A stretch of 64,000 nucleotides of DNA from Branchiostoma lanceolatum (GCF_035083965.1 NC_089724.1:11526910-11590909); one strand, 5' to 3'. Shown: positions 1-32,800, counted from the first letter of the stretch. The notes: generated by a model not told the origin, from the sequence alone. A program made the numbers and translations.

Positions 1-57
1 TGAAAGCAACACTGAGAATGTCAGTCAGAACCTGAGTAAGTTGATTGTTGTTGGCAG

Positions 58-3000
58 GGTTACGTGCTTGAGAGCACCACGGATGTGTGTGGCTGTGTAA
101 ACCAGTCCTGCCAGTGCCGTACCAACACTTGTGACCAGCCGCCTGAGTGTGACGACAACAAACACCTGGTTACTATGGATACGGACTGCTGTCCACACTA
201 CAATTGCACATGTGATACTTGCCCACCCCGTCCAGTAATCGACTGTAACTATGCCGAGGTACAGTACTAGACTCCTTCGAACTTTGATGATATTCTTGTA
301 GTCCATGTATGTTAAAAAAACAGGTTTACTGCTTCCTTTTCAGTCGTAACAGCTAATAACAAAGTTTAACATAAAAGGCCATGACACATGTGTGTATTCA
401 TTTACAAACTCCGTGGTATACTCAACTTTAAATTTAGTACCTACATGAAGTCTCAAAACTTTTCAAGTGCAAAATGGTTTGCTTCAATACTTTTTGTTGC
501 AGTGTACACAAACATTTCTTCTTACCCATTTTACTGAGTCTTCCCGTTGTGACGAGGTTTTGTTGTGTCCCTAGGGTTACGTCCTGGTGAGCAGTCAGGA
601 CGACTGTGGGTGTGTGACGGAGTCCTGCGAGTGTCGGGAGAACACCTGTACCCCGGAGCCAGAATGTCCACACAACAAGCACCTGGTCACTGTAGAAACC
701 GACTGCTGTCCTCACTACAACTGCAGCTGTAACACCTGTCCACCCAGCCCAACACCTGACTGTCCGGTTGGAGAGGTGGGACCACATTCTGTGTTGTTAG
801 TGCCTAAACGGCCAAATTTTTATAGACACAAGACAAGGGTCAGTTGATTGGGCCATGACTCCTCGAAGGCTTTTAGTTTTACCATCATGGTGAAATCACG
901 ACATACATGTATATACTGTTAGTATAGCTGTACAGTTGATAACACTTTTTTTAATGCCAAGTTGGTCTACTCCTGATATGGACATCATATAACTTAATGC
1001 AGAACAGATTGATATCATGTTGCACAGTCCATTGTTCTATGGTTAGTGCACATGAATGGCAGCTTAAATCATTCAAGCCATATGAATTTACAATCAACAG
1101 GCATTCTGCCACATCCATCCTGTACAACATTCATGTATGTGTGACATTTAACTCTTTGACAGCTGTACATGTAAACCTAACAATACATGATGCCCTCTCC
1201 CCTCCCCAGATGCCAGGCTACGTGATTCATGAGACTGAGGACGACTGCGGCTGTGTGAACAGCAGCTGCACCTGCGACCCCAGCAGGTGTCCCCAGCCCC
1301 CCACCTGCGATGACAACAAGCACCTGGTTACCACTGACACTGAGTGCTGCCAGGAGTACAGCTGTGGTGAGGCAGTGTATTTTGTGGCTCGTGTTTGTTA
1401 TTACCTACTGTATGTATATCCATATCTTTTTGAATTCAACAAATACTTTGAAACCGTTGGCTTATGTAGTGGTACCCAGAGTTCTTTCATTAAAAATTAA
1501 ATGTCTTTTCAAGAGTTTTGCTAACTTTCCGCTCTTTGTTCCAGAGCATACACACTCTTAAACGACTGTGTCATTGTTACCAATTAAAAAAATGTAGTAG
1601 ATCTATAGTGTTGATTATGGGAACTAGAAGACATACATATAGATTTATGATGTTGCTTTGTTTGCAGAGTGTAATGAGTGTCCTGTAGATGACACAACCT
1701 GCAGCATTGGTGAGACTTCGACAACTATTATTGATGACTGTTGTAGCCACACCAACTGCACCCGTCAGCCAGTCTGTGTGTACAGGAATGCTACTCATCA
1801 GGTGAATACTGAGACCTTCACACTCACACTGTTGGAAAAAGCTGCTTATTTTAAGACAAATGGTTGACTTTGCACATAGCACATAGTAACATGGAAAACT
1901 TGATTTGCAGTTCCCTTGCTTACTGAACTAATACTGTTATCAGGACAGCTGTTTATAACTTGGTTAGATACATCACAAATATGCCAACTAAGCTACCTGG
2001 TAATGAGAAGTGTCACAGACATGACATTGAGAACAATGCTACAAAGAGTAAGCTATACTCTAAGACAGGTAAAGTAAGTCAGTAAATTTTGAAGTCATTC
2101 ATAACATCAACAAGTGATTTCTTACCTGTTTGTTCTTGTCTGCTCTAGCCTGGTACCAGCTGGACTGACCCCAATGACGACTGTATTCAGTGTCGGTGTC
2201 TGGAGGAGATGGACCCAGCAACAGGATTCTACAGGGTGGACTGTGATGACAGATCCTCACAGTGTGAAGTGGACTGCCCAGCAGTAAGTATATGTACTTA
2301 TAGGCTACTTTCTAGAAGGAATGAGGAATAAGAGTTGTTTTGTAGACCTTCTGACTTCCAGAACTGTTAAAATGGCAGAAGCACTCAAGTCAGGTACATG
2401 CACAATGTATGTCTCTGAATGGGAAATGCCTTGTAGCAGCTAAAGATTTGGAAAAGAATGGAATAGGAAACCTACTGTATATAATAGTAGGAAATATACC
2501 GGCTAATATATATGGAACCTTTGTTTACAAAAACTAATCTAAATGTTTTTATGTAAAAAATTCCAGCAAGCAGAAATTACAAGCCAAAAATATTCCCCTC
2601 AGCAATACCCAACATGGTTGGTGCCATAGAGGTAACGTTACATGAAAGTTAGTTGACAGAAAAAAAGTTTACTAAATCTACAAGACTAAGTCATTTTTGT
2701 AAATGGTTGATGATGTTATAATCCTCCAGACCTAAACCTATTAGTTCTCCAGTATGACTCCTACCAAATACAAGTTGTCTCTTCCTCCCCAGTGCCACAC
2801 CTACCAGGAGCGCAGTGGAGAGTGCTGTGGAGAATGTGTGAAGACCTCTTGCTGTGTCTTGGACGATGAGACTCTGGTGGACCATCCAGTAAGTCTGTGC
2901 AAGTGTCATTGGGTGATCATTTGTGCCTAGATGGATTGATTATGTGTAGGGATGTGTCTGCAGGTAGTGTAACATATCACTGTGTAAAGAGGTTCCTCAT

Positions 3001-4473
3001 GATGATGAACACTTGTATACGTGTGCCTCTTCCAATGTATACATGTAGAGATACACTCTAAAATACACACTTTGTCAAATGATGCTAATAAAGCTATCTT
3101 TCTCTCCCAGGCTGGCTCCAACTGGACCAATCCTGAGGACAGCTGTTCTCGCTGTTACTGTTTGGAGTCAGGGGAGAACGGACAGGTGGTGGAATATTGT
3201 TCCACACTCCTGTGTCCGGAACCCCCGACCTGCATGCCTGGTCTAGTCATGAAAAACACAACATCCGCTGATGGCTGCTGCACGCTCTACGAGTGTAAGT
3301 TGGGTCCCTCAGTAACATTTGTCAACGATAGCAAGTTCACGTATATGTAGACTTGGCTGGAAAAGAGTAAGCATATTAGATTTCTTATCTAATCTTATCA
3401 GGTTCCTGAACTAGATTTTACTTTTAGATAAAGCACTCACCCTTGAATTACTTGGTTCTGCTGCATTGCACCTGTGAGAAAACATTGAACCCCAAGTACC
3501 TTGCATCTGAGTGTGGGACTTCCTAGACTTGTTGTATACCTATGATCTGCATATTCACATCCCTTGAGGTCCTTACTGTATCTCCCTTGGCCCTTTCCTG
3601 GGAACCTGTAGTCTCTGGTGGACTGTCAGCCCCAAGCTTCCAAGGCCCAAAAAGAGCTGCAGATGCTAAAAGGATGTCCTTGTAGTTCAATTATATCTGT
3701 TTATTGATATATTGGGGTTTTCTTACCAAAGATGGGAGGCTTATAGCTGGTGCTAAAGAATGTCCTTGTAGTTGAATCTATTTATGATATTTTTTTTTTG
3801 TTTTCTTTCCAAAGGTGTGCCACCAGGCCAGGTTTCATGCAGCTTGTTCACCGAAGAGGACTACCTCCGCGTGGACGACTGTGTGAGTCTGCAGCCCGTC
3901 AACATCACATCGTGTCAGGGGCGCTGTAGCTCCAGCTCCATGTATGAAGGTGGGTGGAATCTACTACTTCTGCACCTGGCTATTGCTATGGGGAGTCCAT
4001 GGGAGACAACATTAGGTTACAGATGTGAAGTAGCAAGGTCATTGTTCATATATGTGGTTGTGGAGGGCAGGCTTGGAGCCCATTGCTGTATCCCTGAGTG
4101 TGACTGGTAAAGTAGAGAGGTGTTGGTTCATCTGTTCAGTGCATAGTGAGCATGTACGTGTAGATGATGACCTAACCTTTATTAGACAGATTTTATTCAG
4201 CTTGTTCACAATACACATTTGCTAGATTGCACAGTTGCTAGGACCATGCATTCAGTTTAATTTGGTGCTAAGTGCAGATCTTGTCTCACGTGTTCTCCAG
4301 GAGCGGACCTGAAGCACACCTGCGAGTGCTGCCATGAGGTGTCCATGTCAGAGATCTCCGTGCCGATGGAATGTGAGGGGACTACGACCTCCTCCATGTC
4401 CTACGCCTACCGCCAGATCACGGCCTGTGACTGTGACACCACGGAGTGCGAGGTGCCGACTGCCCAGCCCTAG
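58..4473 (+). CDS. VWF/mucin-like secreted glycoprotein, C-terminal part (5' end outside window)
   Basis: Nine exons join in frame to 471 codons plus TAG: 58-258, 575-775, 1210-1366, 1668-1801, 2149-2283, 2793-2888, 3111-3294, 3815-3949 and 4301-4473, each bounded by AG and GT. The first three encode near-identical cysteine modules (GYV...CGCV.SC.C...C..PP.C.DNKHLVT..T.CC..Y.C). Exons four to seven carry VWC-type modules with the PxxSWTxPxDxCxxCxC and NWTNPEDSCSRCYC signatures. The last two exons form a C-terminal cystine knot, with paired Cys in CECCHEVS and ending TACDCDTTECEV. This order (VWC-like repeats, then a terminal CTCK) is typical of von Willebrand factor, gel-forming mucins, SCO-spondin and hemolectin, where the knot dimerises the secreted polymer. 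Which of these it is cannot be settled, because the VWD/TIL N-terminal part lies upstream. Several NxT/NxS sites fit a glycoprotein. I am sure of the exons and of the extracellular class, not of the exact gene. Confidence 0.85.
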
Positions 4474-7400
4474 TACAATGCACATCATGTACCACCCATG
4501 TGACCAACATGTCACAGCTGCAGACTCATCATGTGACTATCACATGGCAGTCACATGAACATTCTGTAGCTTTGACTGAAGAGATTGATATCAGATGTAT
4601 ACCGTAAGATTTAAGTGCAAAATCACTTTACTTTGCTGAAAAGATGTTTGATGAAATAACAGTGGGAAGAAGAAATTAACAGTGGGCAAGTAAAGAACTA
4701 AGGAGTAAGAATTTGTGTTGAAATTTGCAAGATTTTTAGCCAAATGTGATGCCAAATTATTTAATTCAGCAAAGTAAAAGGGGTTGAGCAGGAAGCGTTT
4801 CAGCGGAACTATGCAATATTGTCTCCAGTGACTCTGTGTGAGGTAATGTCAGAGGCATGGGTACATCAAAAATTGTTGAAGTACAGGAGGGGTGGTTCAT
4901 CTATTGGGCTGTACCATAAGGTGAAGGGTAGATTCAACATGGGGATTACCTCCCACAGAGTCACTTGTCTTGTAGAGCTGTGCTATCTCCTTTTTCTGAA
5001 CATCTTTATAATTTTAGAGAGATAAAAGGATTACATCTATTTTTGTCTGATAGTGCTATATTATACAGGAAGATAATTATGCTAAAGAGACCAGAGGGTC
5101 ATGTAGCCAACAAGGAAATTAGTAGTTTTATCGATGATTGATAAGTTAGTCCTGTCAGGCAAGGCTTGAACTGTGACTTGTCTGGCAGATTATAAGCACC
5201 TTCTTTGTAGCCCTTTGACATTAGACATGACTTACACACTAGTTCTGTTGCCGTCAATCAATGCAACTAAGAGTAAGAAGTAGATTTGAATTTGTACCAC
5301 CTGAACAACAAGGTTCAATTTTTGGCAACTCACCATGCATTTGTCAGCTGGATAAGGTAACACAACCTTTTGAAGGTGGCTTTTTACAGCTTTATTGAAC
5401 AAAGAATATCAGAATATCTATTTTGGTCACTAAAATGTGTTCTCAAACCCCAATTGCAGAAAAAGTTGCTAAGCTACATTATATAGTTTCAGGAAGCTGT
5501 ATTGTAAGAGTAATGAGGTATCATACCAAAGTTCTACCACATGTATTATTGAGTTTAAATGAGTCTTAAAATGTCACCTTTAAAGCTTCTCCAGATAGCA
5601 GCAACATATTGCAATAAGATACAGCCTTAATGAAGAAGATGCAGTAGAATTTTTATATCGTGTTGGGAACAATTTTTTTGCAGTAATGTCATTTGCAATT
5701 CACTCGCATGTATTCTGTTACATAAATGCCTTGAACTTTCCACATTTAAAGATGTCAAAATATTTGGAAAAAAACACATGAATAATCACAATCAAACTTT
5801 TCAGTCAAGTGACCACATGGCACTTTACCTCAGTTGCAGACTTTGGCACGATGTTAGAGCAATGAATAATAACAGCAATACAATATCAAGAACACAACTT
5901 CAAATTGGAGGGGGAAACTTCCGCATTCCAAGCTTACCACAATCAATGTACACAAGAAAGGGGAATCTTGATTATATGGATGACATCCGCATGCATGCAT
6001 TTTTGTCTGTCCCCACCCCCAAAAAAAGTTTGCAACCATACTGTAAATCGTACAAAGAAGCTGTGAAATGAACAAATTTAGACCCCAAATTACTCCTTGT
6101 ACATTGAACATTTTTATGATCTATGTGTTCAATCATTTTTTTGCCCAACTTGTCACTTCAGTTTTGGGTTGCCCAGAGGATGTCATCCATACAATCAAAT
6201 CAGTGTGGCCTTACTGCATCAGAAAAGTTTTTATTCCTGTATTTACCCCAGATGAGTTTATGGCTGCCGTGTGCAATCTGAAGTACCAAAGGAACTGATC
6301 TCTTCTCACCACTATATCTTATGTGAATTGTTGTATTTCAGGTGTATTGGGATAAGATCTGTGACATGTTGCACTACAACAATCATGTGATTACATCAGT
6401 TGCAAAACACAATAGCTGCACATTGTTGAAATATAACAATTTACAGTATAATGAAAACTCTGTAGTTACCCCTTTTCAGCATAGAATAAAGATCTATCAA
6501 AGATTTCTACAATCTTGTGGTGAGGATGATTCATTGTGTGCACTTACATGTATAATACAGGACGGCAGAACAGAGTCTGTCAGGAGGAGTGTGTGTGTAT
6601 GATGCCTTGTGCAAGTCTGTGTAATGTTGTACATGTCCATGGGAGTAGGAATCGGAAAGATGCAGTATTTGACTATTTCTAGCACTGATAAATCACACAG
6701 CTGACAGTAAATCCATGATTATACACGTCCATCAGTCCCATAATCAGCCTAGGTAAAAGCATGACCTTCTACACCTCAGATACTTTTCTCCCAACAGACC
6801 TTGTTGCCCAGATGTTTTAAAATGTCCACATTGCTTATCACTTGTAAGCTTCATGAATGGTGCACAGGCATTCGTAATGTATGTCATACTTTCTACAAAC
6901 TGGCACATGGAAAAGGCAAAGCTGTTGTTGTAATCAGCAGATCGGCATTCAGCACCAAGGACAGACCCAGCAGAACATCCTTCCTTGGGTTCTTCCTTTC
7001 ATGCCTTAAGGTATTTGTAATGTATGTCATACTTTCTATAAAATGCCTTCAGGCATGAATTTACAACCCAACTTTTTTTGTTCAACAGAAGGATGTTCTG
7101 TTAGGTCTGTCCTTGGTACTGAAAGCTGATTACACCAACAGCTTTTCCATGTGCCAGTTTGTAGAGGTGTCCAGGCTAAACAAGTACCTTTCTTTATGTC
7201 CTGTCACTGCTGTTATCAAAGAGGAAAATGCTGCCTTTGCCCTTGTACCTGAAAACCAATTCTTAGATCACAATATCCTGAAACAGGAAGAGTGCATATG
7301 GACAGTGCTCCTAAAATGACAGAAGACATTACTGTTAGTCTATGCAAAATATACCTGGACTATTGGTATGTGGCTATATCTGCTCTTCTGTTATTATCTT

Positions 7401-8182
7401 GAATTCATAGTCAGTTTTTCAGTGTTTTCTAGTGTAGTTTTTCACTCCATGCATGTAACCTCCAACATTGTCCACACAAAACCATTGCCTTTCATTCTCC
7501 AAACTCTAACATACAATACATGTATTGAGGGTGAACTAGAAACAAAAGACACCAGAACAATGTGAACAGTACATAGTCACATTCTTTTTATTCCAACCCG
7601 CTTAAGTGCACAACACATACATGTTATTTCTTCAAAATCATTTTATTGTCAAGCAGCTTTATAATCTTCACTGTCACAACAAAATGGAATGAGACACTTA
7701 GTGAGTCTGGAATGTTTCAAGTTCGATCCTATATATGCTACCGGTTTTGCTGTCTGTCTCATTTCTATATTCAATTCGTAAATGTAATAATTCTCAAGTG
7801 GTTTTACTCTTCAAACCATTGAAACAAAAGTTATTTTTCTACAGTAATTCATAGGAGGTTGATATTGGCATTTAGAATTTTTCTTCTCGGTGATTAGATA
7901 TTTCCTTGAATATGTTTGGCCAGTCTCTTAAAGTAAAACTGATATTCATTTTTCGGTTGTATTGAAAATAACTCTAATTGATATTCATATTTCTAATTCC
8001 ATGTATACTATAAACCATTCTCAAGTGACAATGCTTGTAGGGCCAATCTTTCCATCTATTTTTTCGCAAGGGCATGCCAGCCTGAAACTTGGGGCATTCC
8101 AGCTTGCAAGTATTAGTAGTAAGGATCACTTTTTGGATCAGCCCACCTTTAGGCTAGTGAGATGATGTTGGATTGTTCCATT
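4474..8182. other. 3' UTR of the VWF-like gene and convergent intergenic region
   Basis: This is an AT-rich stretch between the stop of the VWF-like gene and the stop of POLD1, which converge here. I see no exon with family similarity; the short open frames are not conserved-looking. An AATAAA on the plus strand near 6484 is far from the stop, and AATAAA-like signals on the minus strand near 7587 and 7641 could serve POLD1. The only clear structure is a fold-back element at 6893-7165. A weaker inverted similarity pairs about 5965-5995 with 6175-6200. Confidence 0.5.
6893..7165. repeat. Imperfect fold-back element
   Basis: The segment at about 6893-6982 reappears as its reverse complement at about 7088-7165 (for example ACCAAGGACAGACC on one arm and GGTCTGTCCTTGGT on the other), with a loop of about 100 bp. 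A short piece (GTAATGTATGTCATACTTTC) occurs both just outside the left arm, at about 6873, and in the loop, at about 7018. The structure resembles a non-autonomous DNA transposon. I see no clear target-site duplication. Confidence 0.6.
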
Positions 8183-24933
<16,751 letters not shown>

Positions 24934-25978
24934 GGTAGATTCTGCCAGACAAAATAATAAATTGTATAGATGACTTGACCGCTAAATTAATGTTTATACT
25001 ACGATCACATTCAAATGAAGGAGAAAAGGCACGAACCCTGTCGTGATGATCTTTGGTAGAGTCGCTAATTTTGAACTCTTTGCAATGTTGTACAGAAAAT
25101 ACATAACCCTATTTATTGACAACAAACTGTCACCTTAGGCTTGTGCCTCCATGGCATTGGTTATCATTTCTGTACGTGTGAGACGTGGCCACTTGATTAA
25201 AGATTCATACATTTGTGTTTGAATAACAACACAACCTTTGCCATGATTCGTATAATTTATTTCACACTGTCAACAGCACCTTCTATGCGGTGGCAGCCAT
25301 CATTTTTAGACAATTTCGTGCTAACCATGTGAACTTGAAGTTTGCATTGATAGAGTAGTAGTGTTGCTATGGGTGGTTGATTGGTTATATCGCATAAATT
25401 TGTCTATGAATGAAAGAGAAAGTTCTGAAACTGTGGTGGGAGGGGGGCGATATGATACGCAGTGACATATTCCTACTTTTAGTTCCGGATAGATCTACGG
25501 CAAGCGCTTTGTCAAAAGTTCAAAAGAAAGTGTTATTAATGCCTAAGCCTTATGTAAGAAACAAAGACCTACCTAAAGATCAGTTGTTGTGGGTCTCAAA
25601 AACCAACCAGGCCGCCACGTTTCCAATCCGCGCTGGAACATCGGCAGCACAACTTGAAAATGGCGGGAGATTTTTGGTCAAAATTTGTTATCTTGGTCTT
25701 CATTGGCCATCTTACGACTGTAACTGAAACAAGGGTGTTCATTGGCTTAGGCTTGATGATATCAAACTTTGAAGTCGACACTCTGTCAAGGACATCTAGT
25801 GATAAATGGATAACATTTCAACAGAACTGTATGTTGATGAATTATTTCAGCGTGGAATTATTTCTAGGACTGTACACGACTCGGCATGACGTTTGTTGCA
25901 AGAATCAAGTAACTCGCTGTGAGGCTCTCAGATCTAGATGTCCCGGATGTGATTTCTTCGGGCGCATGCGCTGATCGG
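24934..25978. promoter_or_regulatory. Head-to-head promoter region between POLD1 and RPS10
   Basis: About 1.05 kb separates the POLD1 start codon (minus strand) from the RPS10 first exon (plus strand). The half nearest RPS10 is richer in CpG. The rest holds no exon that I recognise; open frames here, such as 25410-25727, have no family resemblance. No TATA box is evident. Shared use of the interval as a bidirectional promoter is an inference from geometry only. Confidence 0.5.
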
Positions 25979-26015
25979 CCTTTTCCCGTGGCTGCCATCT
26001 TGGCTAGATCGTCAA
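25979..26015 (+). promoter_or_regulatory. RPS10: RPS10 non-coding first exon with 5'-TOP tract
   Basis: A pyrimidine run CCTTTTCCC at 25979-25987 looks like the 5' terminal oligopyrimidine start typical of ribosomal-protein mRNAs. It is followed by CCATCTTGGC and a perfect donor GTAAGT at 26016. The exon would be spliced to the coding exon that starts at 26504, one base before the ATG. TOP tracts place translation under growth (mTOR/LARP1) control in animals. The exact start base is inferred. Confidence 0.65.
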
Positions 26016-26504
26016 GTAAGTACACGCTAGAATAGCCATCTAATATCTCCGTCATCGAAAAATATCAGACAACCCAAACCATATCCTCTGAAAGCAGAAA
26101 GTCTTGGGAATTAAAATATGTGGAACTTTTAATGATAAGGTTTTCAAACCCACCATAAATTGACCCTCGTTATGCACGATTCCGCTATGGAGGATTCCCA
26201 TTCAGGACAATTTTGCTTAGTATTCATAAGGATGTGCTACTCTACTGCTCAGTCCTGAGTTGATACAAACTGGCTCAGATACCATTGTTATAGGCGTTAC
26301 ACGGTAAAGCTGAAATTGTCTATTTAGGGTACCAAATATGCTATCGTATCGTAACATGTACACACCAAAGTCGCCCTGTGACTAGAACATGTTTGGGAAA
26401 AAGTATATGAAAAGTTCATAATTTTTTGCATGTGCACAAAAGATAACAAGGATGGTATTGTATATTCTTTGTTGGTTATGATTTGCGTCCTCTCGACTCT
26501 CAGG

Positions 26505-28975
<2,471 letters not shown>

Positions 28976-29010
28976 GACCCTGATGGATCACTTCAGTACA
29001 GATCTATGTC

Positions 29011-29016
29011 AATAAA
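29011..29016 (+). terminator. RPS10: RPS10 polyadenylation signal
   Basis: A canonical AATAAA lies 36 bp after the RPS10 stop codon and is followed by a T-rich stretch (CCTTTGACTCTTC...GTGTTTCTGTG), as expected for the very short 3' UTR of a ribosomal-protein mRNA. Confidence 0.8.
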
Positions 29017-29202
29017 CCTTTGACTCTTCAACACTAGTCTGGTGTTTCTGTGTAATTTCATTACTGTAGCATAGTTTGTTTCATTTGTTCGAAACTTTAT
29101 CTATGAGAAGCTCAAATCAGCCTGTAGGCTGACTTTCCAAAAATATAATGGACTAGGAGCGATAACACCCTGGAATGATGATGAACAGACAAAGTTGAAC
29201 CA

Positions 29203-29440
29203 CACAAACTGGATTCATCATAGGGGGGATTTTGCCCACAAACTGTCTACAGTCTATGTCATCGCGCACGTCTGCAAAGAAACCCCGTTCCAATGACACC
29301 CCGACCGGTGTCACAGAGCCCAGCGTTTCACAGCCTGGTTCGGGGAATGGTGTTCGAACGCGTTCTATTCTTTACAGACATGCGCGATGACATAGACAGT
29401 TTGTGGGCAAAATCCACCCTATGACTAACCAGTTTGTGTC
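29203..29440. mobile_element. Fold-back MITE
   Basis: Long inverted arms: about 29204-29277 pairs with about 29370-29439. Shared arm motifs include ACACAAACTGG, CATAGGG, GATTTTGCCCACAAACTGTC and ATGTCATCGCGCA. The central loop of about 90 bp is GC-rich. No unambiguous target duplication was found, so the family is open. Confidence 0.75.
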
Positions 29441-29803
29441 GTCCAAGGCACAGAATGGTCTAAGTGTATGGTAATAAGACACAGTTGGACATCTATTGTA
29501 TTACTTGCAGTGAAGAGAGCAGGCTGTGGTAAGGCTGATACACTTTAATTCATATAAACAACTACAAAACAATTTTACATTTCATCCTGTGAATGAAATC
29601 ATCACTACGAACTTTGATAATTTGTATGAGATTTATGGTTGGTAGAACAATTGATTGCGTTGAAAGAGTGCATATGTGCTAGCAGACAGCAACAAGAAGA
29701 GGGATGAGAACTTACTGTTCAGCTTGTCAAATGTAGTGGACTAACAAGACGCATGTCTACCTTGAAAAATATTGCTAGGCACTTGTATTTGCAAGACATC
29801 AAA

Positions 29804-29809
29804 TTTATT
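29804..29809 (-). terminator. NOXO1: Polyadenylation signal of the NOXO1-like gene
   Basis: TTTATT on the plus strand reads AATAAA on the minus strand, 87 bp beyond the stop codon (29896-29898). It is the nearest canonical signal. Confidence 0.55.
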
Positions 29810-29895
29810 TCTTCCTGCAACATGTACAGCTTTCACAGATGTGCCAATGTGAAACATTCAGTCACGAGTATCAAATGAATTTACATTGACTTCCA

Positions 29896-32800
29896 TTACC
29901 CAGTATGTGCATTTCCCTTTTTCAATTTCAGTGTCATCCAGAATCTGTTATTTCTGTCAAACTTTGCATCTTCCTCCCCATCAGTGCCTACAGGTACCAC
30001 AGTGTTTGCACTTGGTTCTCCCTGGGTGTTCTGTTGGTCCTGCTCACATGAGCGCTTACTATCACTGGAGACTGGCTGGACATCTGTAAATGGGCTGACT
30101 GTGTTTCTATCGTGAGAGCTATATTCACAAGGCTCATAACTAAGATTTACTATGCCCAAGCCAGAATCCTTTCGCTGACGGCCAATCCACACAGTACTCA
30201 ATGCCTCGTCTTCCACAGAAGAACAGTCGCTGTCACTCATGGGCATGGGTAGTGTTGACAGCAACCTTCTTCGGGTCATTGGGGAACACTTCTGTGGACC
30301 AATGTTACAAAGAAATTTTCAGCTCACATTCATTGCCTACCGTGTTAAAAGATTGCACTGTGGCTTATGTTAAAAGATAGGGGAATCCAATGGGGTTAGA
30401 GAAGGTGATTTACAAGGAATTGCCTTGGGATAAATCAGAAGTTTTTTTATATTTATTTTGGACTTACATTTCAGGTGAAATGTCTAATGTGTTGAATTAT
30501 GAGTTTTAGTTCCTATTTATACAACCTGTGAGAGAACCTTCTTGGACAGGGATCATGCAAAACACCCACCAGATTAACCTTCTAACAGGGCATTACCCAC
30601 CTGTATAATTTCCTGTTGTGAGGGACGAGGAGGGATCCTTGGTGTGTCCCGCCTTGTGTCAGAATAGGCTCTGCGTCTTGTATGGACAGACTTTGCTTCT
30701 GTGCTGTTAGCAAGGTCGGTCAGGCTTTGCACACGGCTTACCCGGAAAGTGGTGTCATTGTTGGAATTAGTTTGGCCACAGCAATCAGAACTGGCATCGG
30801 AGTCAGCAAGGCTAATGGTAATCTAAAAAGTAAGAAAAAAAGTTAAGTTCAATTTAGTTTGAGAAGACTGTTGTAAGTCAGATATTCGCATGAAACATTT
30901 TACATATTTGTTCTGCCATGACACACAAATATGCAGGTGGATACATTATTGATGCTAGATGTATGTAATATTACCTTAGGCAAATCAAATTTGCCTGATG
31001 TCTGAAGCTCATCTTTTGCCAGAATGTTTGCTCTCTCAAATTCATCGCCTTTCCTGCTGACATCTCTTCCCATCCTGTTCTTCACATCTAAGACACGGTC
31101 GTCTGTCAGAAATACGCTGCTGACGTCACTTCCTGCACGGCTTCTTCCAGTTGACAGGTCTTCCCCCAGTAGGCTCATCCTGCTGACGTCACTACACGAT
31201 CCTTTCATGCTATTCCTAGACTTCTGGTGTTGTTTCTCGCCGGCTAGCAGATTCGCCATAGAGAGCTGGAAAGGTCCATTCAATTATATTATAGACACGC
31301 TCAGTCGACGTATATTATGTTTTGTTTTTACATATACCCAATATTATCAATACTTATTGTTCTAGGGGAAGATCATTTGCAAATTCTGTACGTATTACGG
31401 TAAAATAAATGTCGAATGCATTCACAGCAGAGGCGCATACTGTTGAAATGAAGGTAAAAGTTTCTGTATACTCTAATGTAAACGTGTCCTTACCTTGTCT
31501 TGAGCAGCCGCCATATGGACGTACGAGGTATCGTAGGGCCGGAGAAACATGGCAGGAACAAACCCCTCGTCTCCGCTGTACCTGCAAGATCAACAGCCAT
31601 ATGGTTGGTAGAAAAAAATCGTGTTTAAGACACTTAATGGTGTTTGATCTCGTGTTCATAGATATTTCAGCTGTACGTTTTTGTTTTGAAAAAAGGTTAC
31701 CTCCTGAAAGTGATGGGTGTAACCAAACACGACTCGTTGCCCCGAACATTATAAAAACGGACGGTATCCCCATCCTCCAGCAGACCCGATATGTTCGGTA
31801 ACGAACCGAACACATCGGGTCTGCTGGGAGGATGGGTATCCCTAGCCTGCTTCTACGTTTCATTCAAGCCAATCCAAATTGTCCCTTTGACCCTCTTCTA
31901 TCCAAAATATTGTGTTACTTTGTCCAAAATATTCGAACTTTCCTCACCTTGCCAACCACCAACCATCGTCCGTTCTCTGGAGGACCTTCAGTACTGCACC
32001 TGCGCAGAAGGAGAGCTCGTCATCTTCGGTAGCCGTGTAGGGTCGGGTAGTGACGTACATGTACAGCTTGGCAGGGTCTGACAAGAAATGGTTGTTATAT
32101 TAGGAATACATGTATATACACGTATATAATCTTGGATGCTACTTGAGCTCTCCCAATTGCAATCAGAGGGGAGTAAGTTGAGGAACGATAAATACCTAGT
32201 TTACAATCATGGTTATGTCACGGAGAAACATATCGACTAGACTCTAGAGTTAAGTTTTTTAGAATAGAAATAAAATAAAGTTTTCATGTTACCTTCCTGC
32301 CCACTATCGCTCCTGGATCCTGCCTGGGGTTGTCTGTCAGGGCTCTCCCCCGACTGAGTGTCCGGGCCTGTAGCAAGGTGTGTGTCCGTCTCCAGGTGAG
32401 ACGCCGGGACCCAGCCCCGTTCACACGACGCGTTCTCGACCAGCCACCAACCTGAGGGTGGTAACGAAAGTTAGTAGGCAAAACCTAGCCCATTCTTCAG
32501 AAAAGTAAACTGTAAGAGGTATTACCGTATGTTCAAGTTTATTACCGTATGTTCGAGTTATCTATCAAACGACAAATTGACCACTACAAATATTCAAGTC
32601 TCTCACCTGAAGGTGTGGTATGAATGACGTCACACACTTCCCCTTCCTTCAGACTCAGTTCACCTTTAGACACGGCCTTATAGTCTGCCACTGCGCGGTA
32701 GGAGTCCAAATCAAAGAGCGGGGCAGAAATCTCAACATCTGCAACAAGACGCCAAGTCATTACGTAATTTGTCGTACTATCAAAAGGAAATGTAGAGAAT

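Larger units (their letters stand above)
28976..29895. other. Convergent intergenic region, RPS10 to NOXO1
   Basis: This interval contains the RPS10 3' UTR, a fold-back MITE (29203-29440) and the 3' UTR of the NOXO1-like gene on the minus strand. I see no further gene. Confidence 0.6.

Noticed and set aside
997..1209. N-terminal extension of the third VWF-like exon
   Set aside because: The open frame upstream of 1210 is intron; a good polypyrimidine acceptor CCTCCCCAG precedes the Cys module.
25410..25974. Two open frames of about 105 aa upstream of RPS10
   Set aside because: No recognisable motif, and they overlap the promoter interval.
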